Source: Cochleicola gelatinilyticus
GTDB taxonomy: Bacteria; Bacteroidota; Bacteroidia; Flavobacteriales; Flavobacteriaceae
Assembly (NCBI RefSeq): GCF_001637325.1
Contig: NZ_LRXL01000045.1
Span: 248,001-312,000, forward strand
Reading direction: 5' to 3'
Length of the DNA stretch: 64,000 bases
Part shown: in pieces, positions 44,639 through 53,038 of the stretch
How the letters are laid out: each line of letters starts with the position of its first letter
Position numbering within the stretch: position 1 is the first letter of the stretch
Notes under the pieces: generated by a model
What the model saw: only the letters and a program-made list of their open reading frames with translations
Databases searched by the model: none
Told to the model about the DNA's origin: nothing
Program-made: the position numbers and the translations under genes

Positions 44639-46540
44639 ATGAAAAACCTACTACTAAGTTTGACAATGCTCTTAACATCTGCTGCAACTTTTGCACAATT
44701 GTTTGTGAGGCCTAATCCAAGTACGAATACAGATTCGTATGTGTATGTACAAGATCAAATCCTTTTTGTTGAACAGGATATAAATCTTGAAAAAAATGAT
44801 AATTCGAGCGCAACAGAAGCTAGTATTTATCTAAGAAACGAATCTCAATTAATCCAAGGTACCTCTAACGGTTCTAATTCTGGTGATGGAATGTTATCTG
44901 TTTATCAAGAATCGTACGGTGATGCTTGGGATTACACTTTTTGGTCCTCACCTACTGGAAGAGCTCAATCAGCTACCACAGGCAATCAAGATTTTGGAAT
45001 GGGATTAGTATATGATGTAGTTTCTGTTACTGAATCTAATATGAATGGTCTTACTTCTTCACTTAATGGACAACAATCTCCAATGAGAATTTCAAATCGA
45101 TGGCTATATACATACGATACAGATAGTGGCTATGTTCCTTTTAATATGGCATATGTAGTACCTACAGGTCGTGGATTTACGATGAAAGGGGTTGGTACTT
45201 CAAATCACAATCAAACATACGATTATCGGGGACGACCTAATAACGGTGACATTTCTGTTCCTGTAGAAGATAGTAAAGAAATATTAACAGGAAACCCTTA
45301 TCCCTCTGCTCTAGACCTAAACCGAGTTTTTTACGATTCTGATAATGCAGAAATTGAACAATTTTATTATTGGGATGAAGATCGAGATACTAATTCACAT
45401 TTTTATGTACACGTAGAAGGTGGATATGGAACTTGGGTTCCTGGTAGTCCCGACTTTAATGGTATTCCAGGACAAGCTGGATATGTAGAAGGTCTTTATA
45501 CTCGACCAGTTTTTACAAGTTTTAACAATGATGGTACGGTTGATTCAACTACTGGTGAACTTGGAGCCGACGTTGAAAGACGTATAGCTCCAATAGGACA
45601 AGGGTTTGTAATTGTAGGTGGAAATTCAGGAACAGACGATCAAATTGTTTTTAAAAATACTCATCGCCGTTACATCAAAGAAGGACTTTACTCGGTTCTT
45701 TTACGTCCAGAGCATGCAGACCAAGATTTTATGACGAATAATGCTCAAAATAATAATTCAGAACAAACTATACACACGGAATCACCCGAAAGCGATGATT
45801 CTGATCCCATCGACCCAGAATCCTTAAGAATACCAATGCTTCGTTTCTTTACTAAATTTGATAATAGTCATGCTCGAGATATGGTATTAGCTTTTCCTGA
45901 AGGAGCTACAGATGGTTTCGATAGAGGTATGGATGCCGCGCACCCTTTAGATGCTCCAGGTGACGTCTACTTCCCTGTTTCTACCGATAACGGAAAAAAA
46001 CTTTGTGTAATTCAAGGTGTCGATTTTGAAATTTCTAAACAAATTCCACTTATCTTCAATCTTACACAACAAACTGTAGTTTCATTTAAAGTAGTTGAAA
46101 GTATCAATATGCCAACTGACAAGGCTTATTTTTATGATAGTTTCGAAAACACATACTACGATATAACCAACGGGAATGATGCAGACATAGTACTTGCCGA
46201 AGGAGAACACGCAGGAAGATTCTTTATTACGTTTCAAGATGATTCTATTATGTTAGCAGAAACAGCAGAAGCTCAAGGTAGAGTATTTAACGATATTACT
46301 GTATTCCAAGATAATAATTTATCTGTCTTAGATGTTAGCAACCCTGAAGGGTACGAAATTAAAAGAGCTGCAGTATATGATATGAGCGGTAAACTTGTTA
46401 TTAATGAAGTAAATGTAGGAAATAGTAGAAGATACTCTTTCCCTACTGCGACATTAAGTGATGGAATTTATGTGGTAAAATTAACTACCAAAGAAGATAT
46501 AACTATAGATCACAAAGTTCGTGTTTTTAATAGAAGATAA
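44639..46540 (+). CDS. Large secreted protein with type IX sorting domain
   Basis: A 633-residue protein with signal peptide MKNLLLSLTMLLTSAATFAQ. The body is a long series of beta strands with a repeated SGDGMLSVYQESYGDAWDYT/FWSSPTG-type region near residue 80, common in Bacteroidota T9SS-exported surface proteins. The last 80 or so residues (VSNPEGYEIKRAAVYDMSGK, then LSDGIYVVKLTTKEDITIDH) resemble a type A sorting domain, although the PNP motif is missing. Surface exposed by prediction; function unknown. The 181 bases upstream contain TACATTTG (44475-44482) as a possible -7 element; a strong terminator follows. Confidence 0.78.
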   Translation: MKNLLLSLTMLLTSAATFAQLFVRPNPSTNTDSYVYVQDQILFVEQDINLEKNDNSSATEASIYLRNESQLIQGTSNGSNSGDGMLSVYQESYGDAWDYTFWSSPTGRAQSATTGNQDFGMGLVYDVVSVTESNMNGLTSSLNGQQSPMRISNRWLYTYDTDSGYVPFNMAYVVPTGRGFTMKGVGTSNHNQTYDYRGRPNNGDISVPVEDSKEILTGNPYPSALDLNRVFYDSDNAEIEQFYYWDEDRDTNSHFYVHVEGGYGTWVPGSPDFNGIPGQAGYVEGLYTRPVFTSFNNDGTVDSTTGELGADVERRIAPIGQGFVIVGGNSGTDDQIVFKNTHRRYIKEGLYSVLLRPEHADQDFMTNNAQNNNSEQTIHTESPESDDSDPIDPESLRIPMLRFFTKFDNSHARDMVLAFPEGATDGFDRGMDAAHPLDAPGDVYFPVSTDNGKKLCVIQGVDFEISKQIPLIFNLTQQTVVSFKVVESINMPTDKAYFYDSFENTYYDITNGNDADIVLAEGEHAGRFFITFQDDSIMLAETAEAQGRVFNDITVFQDNNLSVLDVSNPEGYEIKRAAVYDMSGKLVINEVNVGNSRRYSFPTATLSDGIYVVKLTTKEDITIDHKVRVFNRR

Positions 46541-46600
46541 AGCTTCTATATAAAAACATTATTTATTAAATAATAATATTCCGTATAAAGAATATAAAGT

Positions 46601-46634
46601 AATAAAGGCTTCCCTAGGGAAGCCTTTATTTTTT
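46601..46634 (+). terminator. Rho-independent terminator (perfect palindrome)
   Basis: Thirty-base palindrome AATAAAGGCTTCCC-TA-GGGAAGCCTTTATT followed by TTTT. It ends the sorting-domain gene. The 46641-46788 stretch between it and the next terminator is gene-free; I see no RNA or ORF in it. Confidence 0.88.
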
Positions 46635-46788
46635 AACAGTCTATCCTTGCTACGAAAGGGTCTCTGACCGCATAGAATGGTCTAATTAATTGAGGAATTA
46701 TAAAAACCATTCACACAAATATACCGTAAACGTAACCCCAAAACAAAGCGGAAAGCCTTCTAAAAACAGGACGCCAATGGAAAACAAA

Positions 46789-46814
46789 AAAGACTCCTTA
46801 ACAGAAGTCTTTTA
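46789..46814 (-). terminator. Terminator of the DUF4252 operon
   Basis: AAAAGACT (46789-46796) / AGTCTTTT (46807-46814) with a ten-base loop, T-rich on the minus strand, 21 bases from the end of the last operon gene. Confidence 0.7.
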
Positions 46815-46834
46815 TAGTTTTAATAATCAAGTTA

Positions 46835-47383
46835 TTAAAGATTATTCTTAAAAATGGATTCCATTCCAGACAAACTAGAAAGATCTATATCGCCATTACT
46901 TATCGCACGATATAACTGCATCATATCATCTGGGTGCATATTTTCACCCAATAATCTAAAAATAGCGAATCCTTTCTCAGAATCATTCGCTACAATTATA
47001 ACCTCATCTATCGAAGTCTCTTCTCCTACATATTGAAAACTTAGATTTATTTTATCAGCCTTAACCTTAGAAAGCAATTGATATTTTTCATTGGTAAGAA
47101 TTTTATCCAATTCTTTCTTTTCAGCTTCATAGACTAAAGTATTTCCATCTTTTATTGGATAGGCAACTACATTAATTTTCTTTATAGATGAAAAAAGCTC
47201 TTTTTGTTCTTCCGAAATTAAGTTGGTATCTCCTTTCAGCAAACTGGTTGCAAGATCTACTTTCATGAATGCAGGATCATCTTGTTTTTCCACAAGATAT
47301 CGCTGTAGTGATTTTTCATTAGAACAACTCCATAATGAAAGTATCGCTAAAGAAATTCCTACAAAATATTTTATAAGTGTCAT
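46835..47383 (-). CDS. DUF4252 domain lipoprotein
   Basis: A 182-residue lipoprotein: signal MTLIKYFVGISLAILSLWSC, lipobox ending at Cys20. The start was set at the ATG ending at 47383, one base after the stop of the upstream gene; an earlier in-frame ATG would overlap it. The mature region is a DUF4252 domain (VDLATSLLKGDTNLISEEQK near residue 42; VDEVIIVAND near 132, by type). Last gene of the sigma operon. Function unknown. Confidence 0.8.
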   Translation of the reverse strand: MTLIKYFVGISLAILSLWSCSNEKSLQRYLVEKQDDPAFMKVDLATSLLKGDTNLISEEQKELFSSIKKINVVAYPIKDGNTLVYEAEKKELDKILTNEKYQLLSKVKADKINLSFQYVGEETSIDEVIIVANDSEKGFAIFRLLGENMHPDDMMQLYRAISNGDIDLSSLSGMESIFKNNL

Positions 47384-47384
47384 A

Positions 47385-47918
47385 TTATTGTTTTTTATCA
47401 ATATTTTTCAACTCTTCACTTCCCGGTATTTTAAGGTCTTGTGTGAGTTTAGAGATTTTCTTTAAGTCAATATCCCCCGTAATACTCATAATTACGGTCA
47501 TAGGTTTGCCATCTATAGTTCCGTTAAGGTGCATAAGCAACTCGCTTACAAAATTCTCATTACGTCCCTCTTTAGAATAGAATTTAATGTTCTTACCATC
47601 ATCTTTCACTCGCATTAATTCTGCAAGTCCATTAGAACTAGACACATACTTGGCTACAGAAGACTCCATTTTTGTAGAAACCGTAGGATTACTAGTGCTA
47701 TAAATCTTTATATTATCTAATTTATTAACTAATTCTAAATATTCTTTGGCTTCCGGATCCTTAGAGTCTAAATCCATTTTGCTAAGAAGTTTAAACATGT
47801 TCTTGGTTACAACAACCGAACTAACATCTTTTTCATTTTCAAAAGAATCGAACGCATTTTGTGCTGTTGCAAATAAAGGTGCTATTACGCATACGAGTAT
47901 TAAAGCTATTTTTTTCAT
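47385..47918 (-). CDS. DUF4252 domain exported protein
   Basis: A 177-residue exported protein with signal peptide MKKIALILVCVIAPLFATAQ. The DUF4252 domain contains VVVTKNMFKLLSKMDLDS, KLDNIKIYSTSN and TVIMSITGDIDLKKISKLTQ. Unlike the next gene it has no lipobox and is predicted to be free in the periplasm. It is the upstream partner of the lipoprotein paralogue, separated by a single base, and lies 24 bases downstream of the anti-sigma gene. Function unknown. Confidence 0.83.
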   Translation of the reverse strand: MKKIALILVCVIAPLFATAQNAFDSFENEKDVSSVVVTKNMFKLLSKMDLDSKDPEAKEYLELVNKLDNIKIYSTSNPTVSTKMESSVAKYVSSSNGLAELMRVKDDGKNIKFYSKEGRNENFVSELLMHLNGTIDGKPMTVIMSITGDIDLKKISKLTQDLKIPGSEELKNIDKKQ

Positions 47919-47942
47919 TTATTGTTTATTTAAGTGTTTAAT

Positions 47943-48377
47943 TTATTTTAAAATTTGATTTTTAGTTTTTGTAAACTGTTGTAGCATAGCGAGGTCTTCT
48001 GCTCCTTCATTAAAGTTTTCAGAAAGAAGTAACAATGCTTTTTTACTTTTTTCAAAAGCCGCCAATGCTTCTTTTTCTTCCGTAGAAAGACCCGATTTCG
48101 AAAATTGAAAACCTGCTATTCCAATTGCAATTACTAACCCTGCCGCAATTCCATACCACCACTTTCGTATAGAGGTAGTTGCTTTAGGAAAAACAATCTT
48201 ACGGGTTAAATTTTCTTTTTGAGCATCTTGCAGTCCGTTAAAAAGAGGTTTGTAATGCTCTAAATGGGGAGCAATAGGTTCTTTCTCAAAATAACTCCGT
48301 AGCATCGCTTCTTGATCTAACGTTGTGGTTCCTTCAAAATAAGAATCTAAAAGCGCTTCTATTTTAGCTAATTCCAT
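47943..48377 (-). CDS. Putative anti-sigma factor
   Basis: A 144-residue protein with a cytoplasmic N-terminus (MELAKIEALLDSYFEGTTTL), one membrane helix (about residues 73-91; WWYGIAAGLVIAIGIAGFQF) and a C-terminal helical tail of about 50 residues. Its start overlaps the end of the sigma gene by 14 bases, the typical sign of a sigma/anti-sigma pair. The LLDSYFEGTTTLDQEAMLRSYF segment is a hallmark of small anti-sigma-like proteins in Bacteroidota; no FecR domain is present. Confidence 0.78.
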   Translation of the reverse strand: MELAKIEALLDSYFEGTTTLDQEAMLRSYFEKEPIAPHLEHYKPLFNGLQDAQKENLTRKIVFPKATTSIRKWWYGIAAGLVIAIGIAGFQFSKSGLSTEEKEALAAFEKSKKALLLLSENFNEGAEDLAMLQQFTKTKNQILK

Positions 48378-48870
48378 AATTGTGTTTTTTTATTAATGCT
48401 TCCCTAACTGTCTTTCGGGCTCTCGACAAGGCCACTCGTACAGCTGTTTCATTACTTTCTAACATTGCTGCAATTTCACTGAACTCAAATTGTTCTACAT
48501 CCCGCAATTGCAATACTAACTTTTGTTGTTCGGGAAGGGTATCCATGATTTTAAAAACCAATGCCACACCATCGTTCGCTTCTATTCTCCTCTCGAGATT
48601 TTCTGAAGTCTGATAATTTGAATGAACAATCTTCAAATTTGACGCCTGCTTCGACTTTAATCGGTCCAAACAATAATTCTTTGTCATGGTCATGGCAAAA
48701 GCTTCCGTGTTCTTATACGTCTCAATCTTCTTTTTTCCTTTCCATAATCTTAAATACACTTCTTGAACTGCGTCCTCAGCTTCATCGGTCGATACAAGAA
48801 TCCTTCTAGCAAGTCGAAATAACTTATCTTTAAAAGGGAGCACAGTATTTATAAACTCTTGCTGTTTCAT
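48364..48870 (-). CDS. RNA polymerase ECF sigma factor
   Basis: A 168-residue sigma-70 family factor: region 2 FRLARRILVSTDEAEDAVQE with VYLRLWKGKKKIETYKN, and region 4 LPEQQKLVLQLRDVEQFEFS followed by EIAAMLESNETAVRVALSRA. First gene of a four-gene operon with its anti-sigma factor and two DUF4252 proteins. The segment upstream contains a short GGTAAA/TTTACC inverted repeat but no clear housekeeping promoter, which fits self-activation by its own sigma factor (inference). Confidence 0.9.
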   Translation of the reverse strand: MKQQEFINTVLPFKDKLFRLARRILVSTDEAEDAVQEVYLRLWKGKKKIETYKNTEAFAMTMTKNYCLDRLKSKQASNLKIVHSNYQTSENLERRIEANDGVALVFKIMDTLPEQQKLVLQLRDVEQFEFSEIAAMLESNETAVRVALSRARKTVREALIKKHNYGIS

Positions 48871-49067
48871 TAATATATCCGCGGGTACAGCCTGCTTTTT
48901 AGTTGGTAAAAAAGATGGAATTTACCCCTTCTTATATTTACGACGAACCACACACTTTTTTGTTACATTATAATTTATAAACTGTTTAGGTCAATACTAA
49001 GCAAATCATTTTTACCATAACAATAGTATTAGTATTTTAGGCGTTTAGAAAACAAAGCTATCGATTT

Positions 49068-50465
49068 ATGAAAAAGAATTTACTTTTATCCCTTATCGCT
49101 CTTAGTACTTTATTAAGCTCATGCTTCGAAGATCTAGACGACAACATTCAATTCGCAGATACGATCGACATACAAGATTTTATCTACCGCGGTTTAAATT
49201 ACTACTATCTATATAAAGCCGATACCCCAGAACTTGCAAATGATGCATTTATAAATGACCAAGCAAAAAATGAATTTCTACAAGGGTTCGAAACACCAGA
49301 ATCCTTATTCTCTTATTTAAAATCACCTCAAGATCGATTCAGCATCTTAATAGACGACTACGTAATCCTAGAGAATTCACTCAGCGGAATTACCTTAAAC
49401 AATGGGATGGAATTCGGACTTGTATTTTACCCAGATAATAGTGGTAATGTTTTTGGATACGTACGCTATGTACTACCCAATACTTCTGCCTCCGAAATGA
49501 ACCTACAACGGGGCGACATTTTTAATAAAGTAAATGGAGTTCAATTAACCGAAAACAACTTCAACGAATTACTAGCACCAGACACGTATACATTAAGCCT
49601 TGCAACCTTTAACGGACAAACAATTACCGAAACCAACGAAGAAGTAACACTTACCAAAGTACAATACACCGAAAATCCAGTGTTACTTTCAAAAACTCTT
49701 ACCATAGAGAATGAAAAAATAGGCTATCTCATGTACAATGCGTTTACACGAAGCTTTGTTTCCGATCTCAATGCAGCTTTTGGCGAGTTCGCTGCCAATG
49801 GAGTAACCGAATTAGTCCTAGACCTCCGATACAATGGAGGTGGTTCTGTAGAAACTGCCACCGACTTGGCAAGCATGATTACTGGGCAATTTAATAATCA
49901 AGTGTTTTATTCAGAACAATGGAATGAAGACCGACAAGCAGATGAGGCTGAAGATGGTTTGTTCGACAATACCATCACTGGAGGCGCTGCTACCAACAGC
50001 CTTAATTTAAATCGTGTTTTTGTACTTACCACACAACGCACCGCTTCCGCAAGCGAATTGGTAATCAACGGACTCGAACCCTACATCGATGTTGTTCAAA
50101 TTGGTTTAAATACTACGGGAAAATTTCAAGCATCACGTTTGCTGTACGATGCTCCTGCGCCCGATTTTAACCGCTCACAAGCCAATCCAGGACATACCTA
50201 TGCCATGCTTCCCCTCATCTTTAAAACAGCTAATGCAAACGGAAACACAGACTATATCGACGGACTTATTCCCGATATAGAACTTGGAGAAGATTTTTCA
50301 AACTTAGGAATGCTAGGAGATGTAAACGAGCCACTTCTCGCCGAAGCCATTGAAATTATTGTCCCATCAGGGAGACCTTCTAATCGCAACTTCACTCAGC
50401 TGCAAGTGGTTTCCGAACGAAAAGAAATGCTTCCTTTTTATCAAATTTTGCTGGCAGATAAGTAA
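49068..50465 (+). CDS. S41 family peptidase lipoprotein
   Basis: A 465-residue lipoprotein; signal MKKNLLLSLIALSTLLSSC with lipobox ending at Cys19. A PDZ-like part (about residues 120-205; LNLQRGDIFNKVNGVQLTEN region) precedes the tail-specific protease domain (about 220-410): LVLDLRYNGGGSVETATDLA, the nucleophile Ser in TASASELVINGL and a Lys in TTGKFQAS. It resembles C-terminal processing peptidases of the periplasm. Substrate unknown. The remaining part contains ISIL-like and DYIDGLIPDIEL segments. Followed by a strong terminator. Confidence 0.9.
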   Translation: MKKNLLLSLIALSTLLSSCFEDLDDNIQFADTIDIQDFIYRGLNYYYLYKADTPELANDAFINDQAKNEFLQGFETPESLFSYLKSPQDRFSILIDDYVILENSLSGITLNNGMEFGLVFYPDNSGNVFGYVRYVLPNTSASEMNLQRGDIFNKVNGVQLTENNFNELLAPDTYTLSLATFNGQTITETNEEVTLTKVQYTENPVLLSKTLTIENEKIGYLMYNAFTRSFVSDLNAAFGEFAANGVTELVLDLRYNGGGSVETATDLASMITGQFNNQVFYSEQWNEDRQADEAEDGLFDNTITGGAATNSLNLNRVFVLTTQRTASASELVINGLEPYIDVVQIGLNTTGKFQASRLLYDAPAPDFNRSQANPGHTYAMLPLIFKTANANGNTDYIDGLIPDIELGEDFSNLGMLGDVNEPLLAEAIEIIVPSGRPSNRNFTQLQVVSERKEMLPFYQILLADK

Positions 50466-50487
50466 AACATTCAATTAAAACCAAGAA

Positions 50488-50530
50488 AAAACCACGATCG
50501 CAACTTATACAGCTGCCGTCGTGGTTTTTT
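50488..50530 (+). terminator. Rho-independent terminator
   Basis: AAAACCACGA (50488-50497) / TCGTGGTTTT (50519-50528) with a 21-base loop, followed by TT. Confidence 0.82.
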
Positions 50531-50569
50531 ATTTACTATACAGAAGATATTTTAAACGATAATTCTGTT

Positions 50570-50657
50570 TTGGGCAAGCCCCTTTTATTCCGCCGCGGCG
50601 TAACAAAACGGTCGGGCTATCCGCGCTACACGGTAGCTAGCTTCTATCCCTCTTGCA
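50570..50657 (+). repeat. Structured intergenic element, copy B
   Basis: An 88-base element with the same ends (TTGGGCAAG ... CCCTCTTGCA), core (GGTCGGGCTATCCGCGCTAC) and hairpin GCTAC-ACG-GTAGC as copy A at 15174. The variable 5' arm differs in sequence but again forms a hairpin: TTTT..CGCC paired with GGCG..AAAA around mismatches. Preservation of ends and core with a changing arm suggests a folded element. It lies between the S41 terminator and the 3' end of the B12 receptor gene. Confidence 0.65.
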
Positions 50658-50690
50658 AGAAGCATTAGAGATTAAAATCAAAATTAAATG

Positions 50691-50718
50691 TTGAACATTG
50701 AATATTGAATATTGAAAG
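50691..50718 (+). repeat. Four-unit heptamer tandem repeat
   Basis: TTGAACA, TTGAATA, TTGAATA, TTGAAAG in tandem. Short, AT-rich; probably slipped-strand sequence with no clear function. Confidence 0.6.
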
Positions 50719-50750
50719 TATTGCTTCAAATATAATACGCAATTTATTTC

Positions 50751-52682
50751 CTAAAACTCCAGTGTCACTCCGGCACGCACATTTCTACCTTTGGTCTGAA
50801 AACGATACAACTCCTCGTATTCTTCATTCAGAATATTCGAAACTGCTCCAAATACAGTAATCACATTTGTAAGTTTTGTTGAAAAATTAAAGTCTAACAA
50901 TCCGTAGGATTCCAAGGCAATTGATTCAGACATAAATGTTTCAGAACTAAAAAATGAATCGGTACGTTCGCTGTTGTATTGATAGTTTAACCCTACCGAA
51001 GAATTTTCAGCAAAATTATAAGCTACTGTCAAGTTTCCTTTATGTTCTGGAATACGCAAGGCAAATCGCTCATCAGCCTGTGTATTGGTATAATTAGCTG
51101 AGACATTCAGTTTGCTTCCAAAACGTTTCGACACTTCCACTTCCACTCCACTCGCTTCAAAAGTATCTTCTATGTTTTGATATTGAGAAATAAATAATTC
51201 TGGATCTACAGTCACAAAATCAACATAGTTCTCTTCATTTCGGTTAAAATAAACTGCACTAATTCGCAGATCATTTTCCGAAGTAAATTCTAAACCACCT
51301 TCAATTGTTCGGTTTTCTTCCGGTTGTAATTCTTCATTTCCATAAAGCGGATCATACAATTGAAATAAAGACGGTGTGATATACGCCGTGCTATACGATC
51401 CTAAGAGTTTTAGTGTGTTGGCTCCCAAATCAAAACCATATGACGGATTCACGTTATACACAACATGGCTTCCATAGTTACTGTGGTTGTTTAAACGAGC
51501 ACCTACGTTCACATTCAGTCCAAAATCTGAAATGTATACTAAGTTTACATAAGGGTCTATAATGTCAAATTTAGCCGTATCCTCACTTACATCTTGTGCA
51601 AAATCGGTACTTCCAAAGGGAATCGTAAACGAATTAAAGCTACTCACATTTACATTCAATCCTAGCAAAGCCGTTAATCTATTTGAAAATTCGTACGTAA
51701 TATAATTGTCTAACGAATAGGCTTTACTATCGTATTTTGCTGGAAAAGAAGACTCAATATTTCGTTCAATCCAAGTAAAACTATCATTAAACACATAGCT
51801 TCCTTTAGAGTATTTCCACTCAAAATGTCCTCCGGTTTTAAGTTGTCTAGTTTCAGAAATATTATCTGCATCTGTAAAACTAAAATCATCGAACCCAGTT
51901 TTAAATTTGTTGAAAGAAAAGAACTGACTCATCTTAACATTTTCATTAAATGTATACCCAAGGTTAATTCTTCCGTCAAATCTATTAAACACATCTGGTT
52001 CGTTTACAGGTTCTTCTGGAAGTGCAGCAACAGCAGAAAGCCCATCGACATGACGATTACTGAAGGTGGCGTTATAGAAAAACTTGTTGAGCGTACCATT
52101 CATCCCCACGAAATTTGTAAACTCTTCAAGACTATAATCACCAGCATCTTCAGCCGCTCGATTTGTTCCATAAATGGAAGTAAATGTTGCGGCAATGGGC
52201 TTTGCTGATGCCTTTTTTGTTGTAATATTTATAACTGCAGTAGCAGCTCCTGAGCCATATAAAACACTAGAAGCTCCTTTTATAATTTCAATAGAAGCTA
52301 CCGTTTGAGCTGGAATAAGACGTAAATCATAATCGTTAGCGATCTGAGAGGGATCATTTAATTGAACGCCATCGACCATTATTACAACCTGTCGGTTTCT
52401 TCCTCCACGCACGAAATAGCCAAGGTTTTGTCCTTCATTACTTCGACTTCCGTTAATTTCGATTCCCGATACCTCATTAATAAGAGAGGCAATCGACCTT
52501 CCAGCATTTCGTTCTAAGGTTTCTGCGGTAATAGTAGCGATGACTTTTCCACTATTTTTTCTAGCAATAGGTGTTTTGGTATCTAAAAGAACGGTGTCTA
52601 ATGATTCCGGTTTTTGGGTTTCCTGCGCAAAGAGCGTACTTCCCAAGCAAAGGCATAAAGCCCATAATAAGTGTTGTTTCAT
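50751..52682 (-). CDS. btuB: TonB-dependent cobalamin receptor (BtuB-like)
   Basis: A 643-residue outer-membrane receptor, probably for vitamin B12. The signal peptide MKQHLLWALCLCLGSTLFAQ defines the start at ATG 52682; the longer open frame upstream runs into the riboswitch. The plug (about residues 40-165) includes RSIASLINEVSGIEINGSRS, GYFVRGGRNRQVVIMVDGVQ and IEIIKGASSVLYGSGAA; the barrel ends GRNVRAGVTLEF. Assignment as BtuB-like rests on the cobalamin riboswitch directly upstream and on the divergent btuFCD-like genes. Copy B of the structured element lies behind its 3' end. Confidence 0.88.
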   Translation of the reverse strand: MKQHLLWALCLCLGSTLFAQETQKPESLDTVLLDTKTPIARKNSGKVIATITAETLERNAGRSIASLINEVSGIEINGSRSNEGQNLGYFVRGGRNRQVVIMVDGVQLNDPSQIANDYDLRLIPAQTVASIEIIKGASSVLYGSGAATAVINITTKKASAKPIAATFTSIYGTNRAAEDAGDYSLEEFTNFVGMNGTLNKFFYNATFSNRHVDGLSAVAALPEEPVNEPDVFNRFDGRINLGYTFNENVKMSQFFSFNKFKTGFDDFSFTDADNISETRQLKTGGHFEWKYSKGSYVFNDSFTWIERNIESSFPAKYDSKAYSLDNYITYEFSNRLTALLGLNVNVSSFNSFTIPFGSTDFAQDVSEDTAKFDIIDPYVNLVYISDFGLNVNVGARLNNHSNYGSHVVYNVNPSYGFDLGANTLKLLGSYSTAYITPSLFQLYDPLYGNEELQPEENRTIEGGLEFTSENDLRISAVYFNRNEENYVDFVTVDPELFISQYQNIEDTFEASGVEVEVSKRFGSKLNVSANYTNTQADERFALRIPEHKGNLTVAYNFAENSSVGLNYQYNSERTDSFFSSETFMSESIALESYGLLDFNFSTKLTNVITVFGAVSNILNEEYEELYRFQTKGRNVRAGVTLEF

Positions 52683-52772
52683 GTGTTTTTTTTGAAACGG
52701 AAAAAGTAGAAAAAGCACAATGGCTCGTTCATTAAAACTTTTATCCCGAAAGTTTAACAATGGTTGAATCTA

Positions 52773-52956
52773 GGCAGGTCTCCTGGCTTGTCTGGCATGT
52801 GAACCTTCCCTTTAATTTCATAATACAGGAAATTAAAAGTGGTTTTTTGAAGCGACACATTATCCACCAATGGCGAACGACTTACAGTTGCGGGAACAGC
52901 TTCGGTCTTACACCGAATTCCCTTTTAAGCATGTTCTAAACATTTAGAACACGCAC
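52773..52956 (-). promoter_or_regulatory. Cobalamin (adenosylcobalamin) riboswitch
   Basis: On the minus strand the diagnostic segments occur in order: a GCGTGTTCTAAA/TTTAGAACATGC hairpin (52929-52954), GGGAATTCGGTG, CTGTTCCCGCAACTGTAAG, a B12-box-like GCCATTG (52868-52874), and the closing AGCCAGGAGACCTGCC (52773-52788). It belongs to the leader of the BtuB-like gene, whose ATG is 90 bases further on. No intrinsic terminator is visible between the two, so ligand binding probably blocks translation initiation (inference). Confidence 0.92.
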
Positions 52957-53038
52957 CAAAATTCGCTGCGAAAATAAAGGTTTTATTTAATCTGTACGCA
53001 GAAAATGGAATAATTAAACAGAAACCCTATTTTTGGGC

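Noticed and set aside
50691-50718. Heptamer tandem repeat as a possible CRISPR or attachment site
   Set aside because: Units are only seven bases, with no spacers and no integrase or cas gene nearby.
52683-52760. A 26-residue N-terminal extension of the BtuB-like receptor
   Set aside because: It lies in the riboswitch expression platform, and the internal ATG gives a normal signal peptide.
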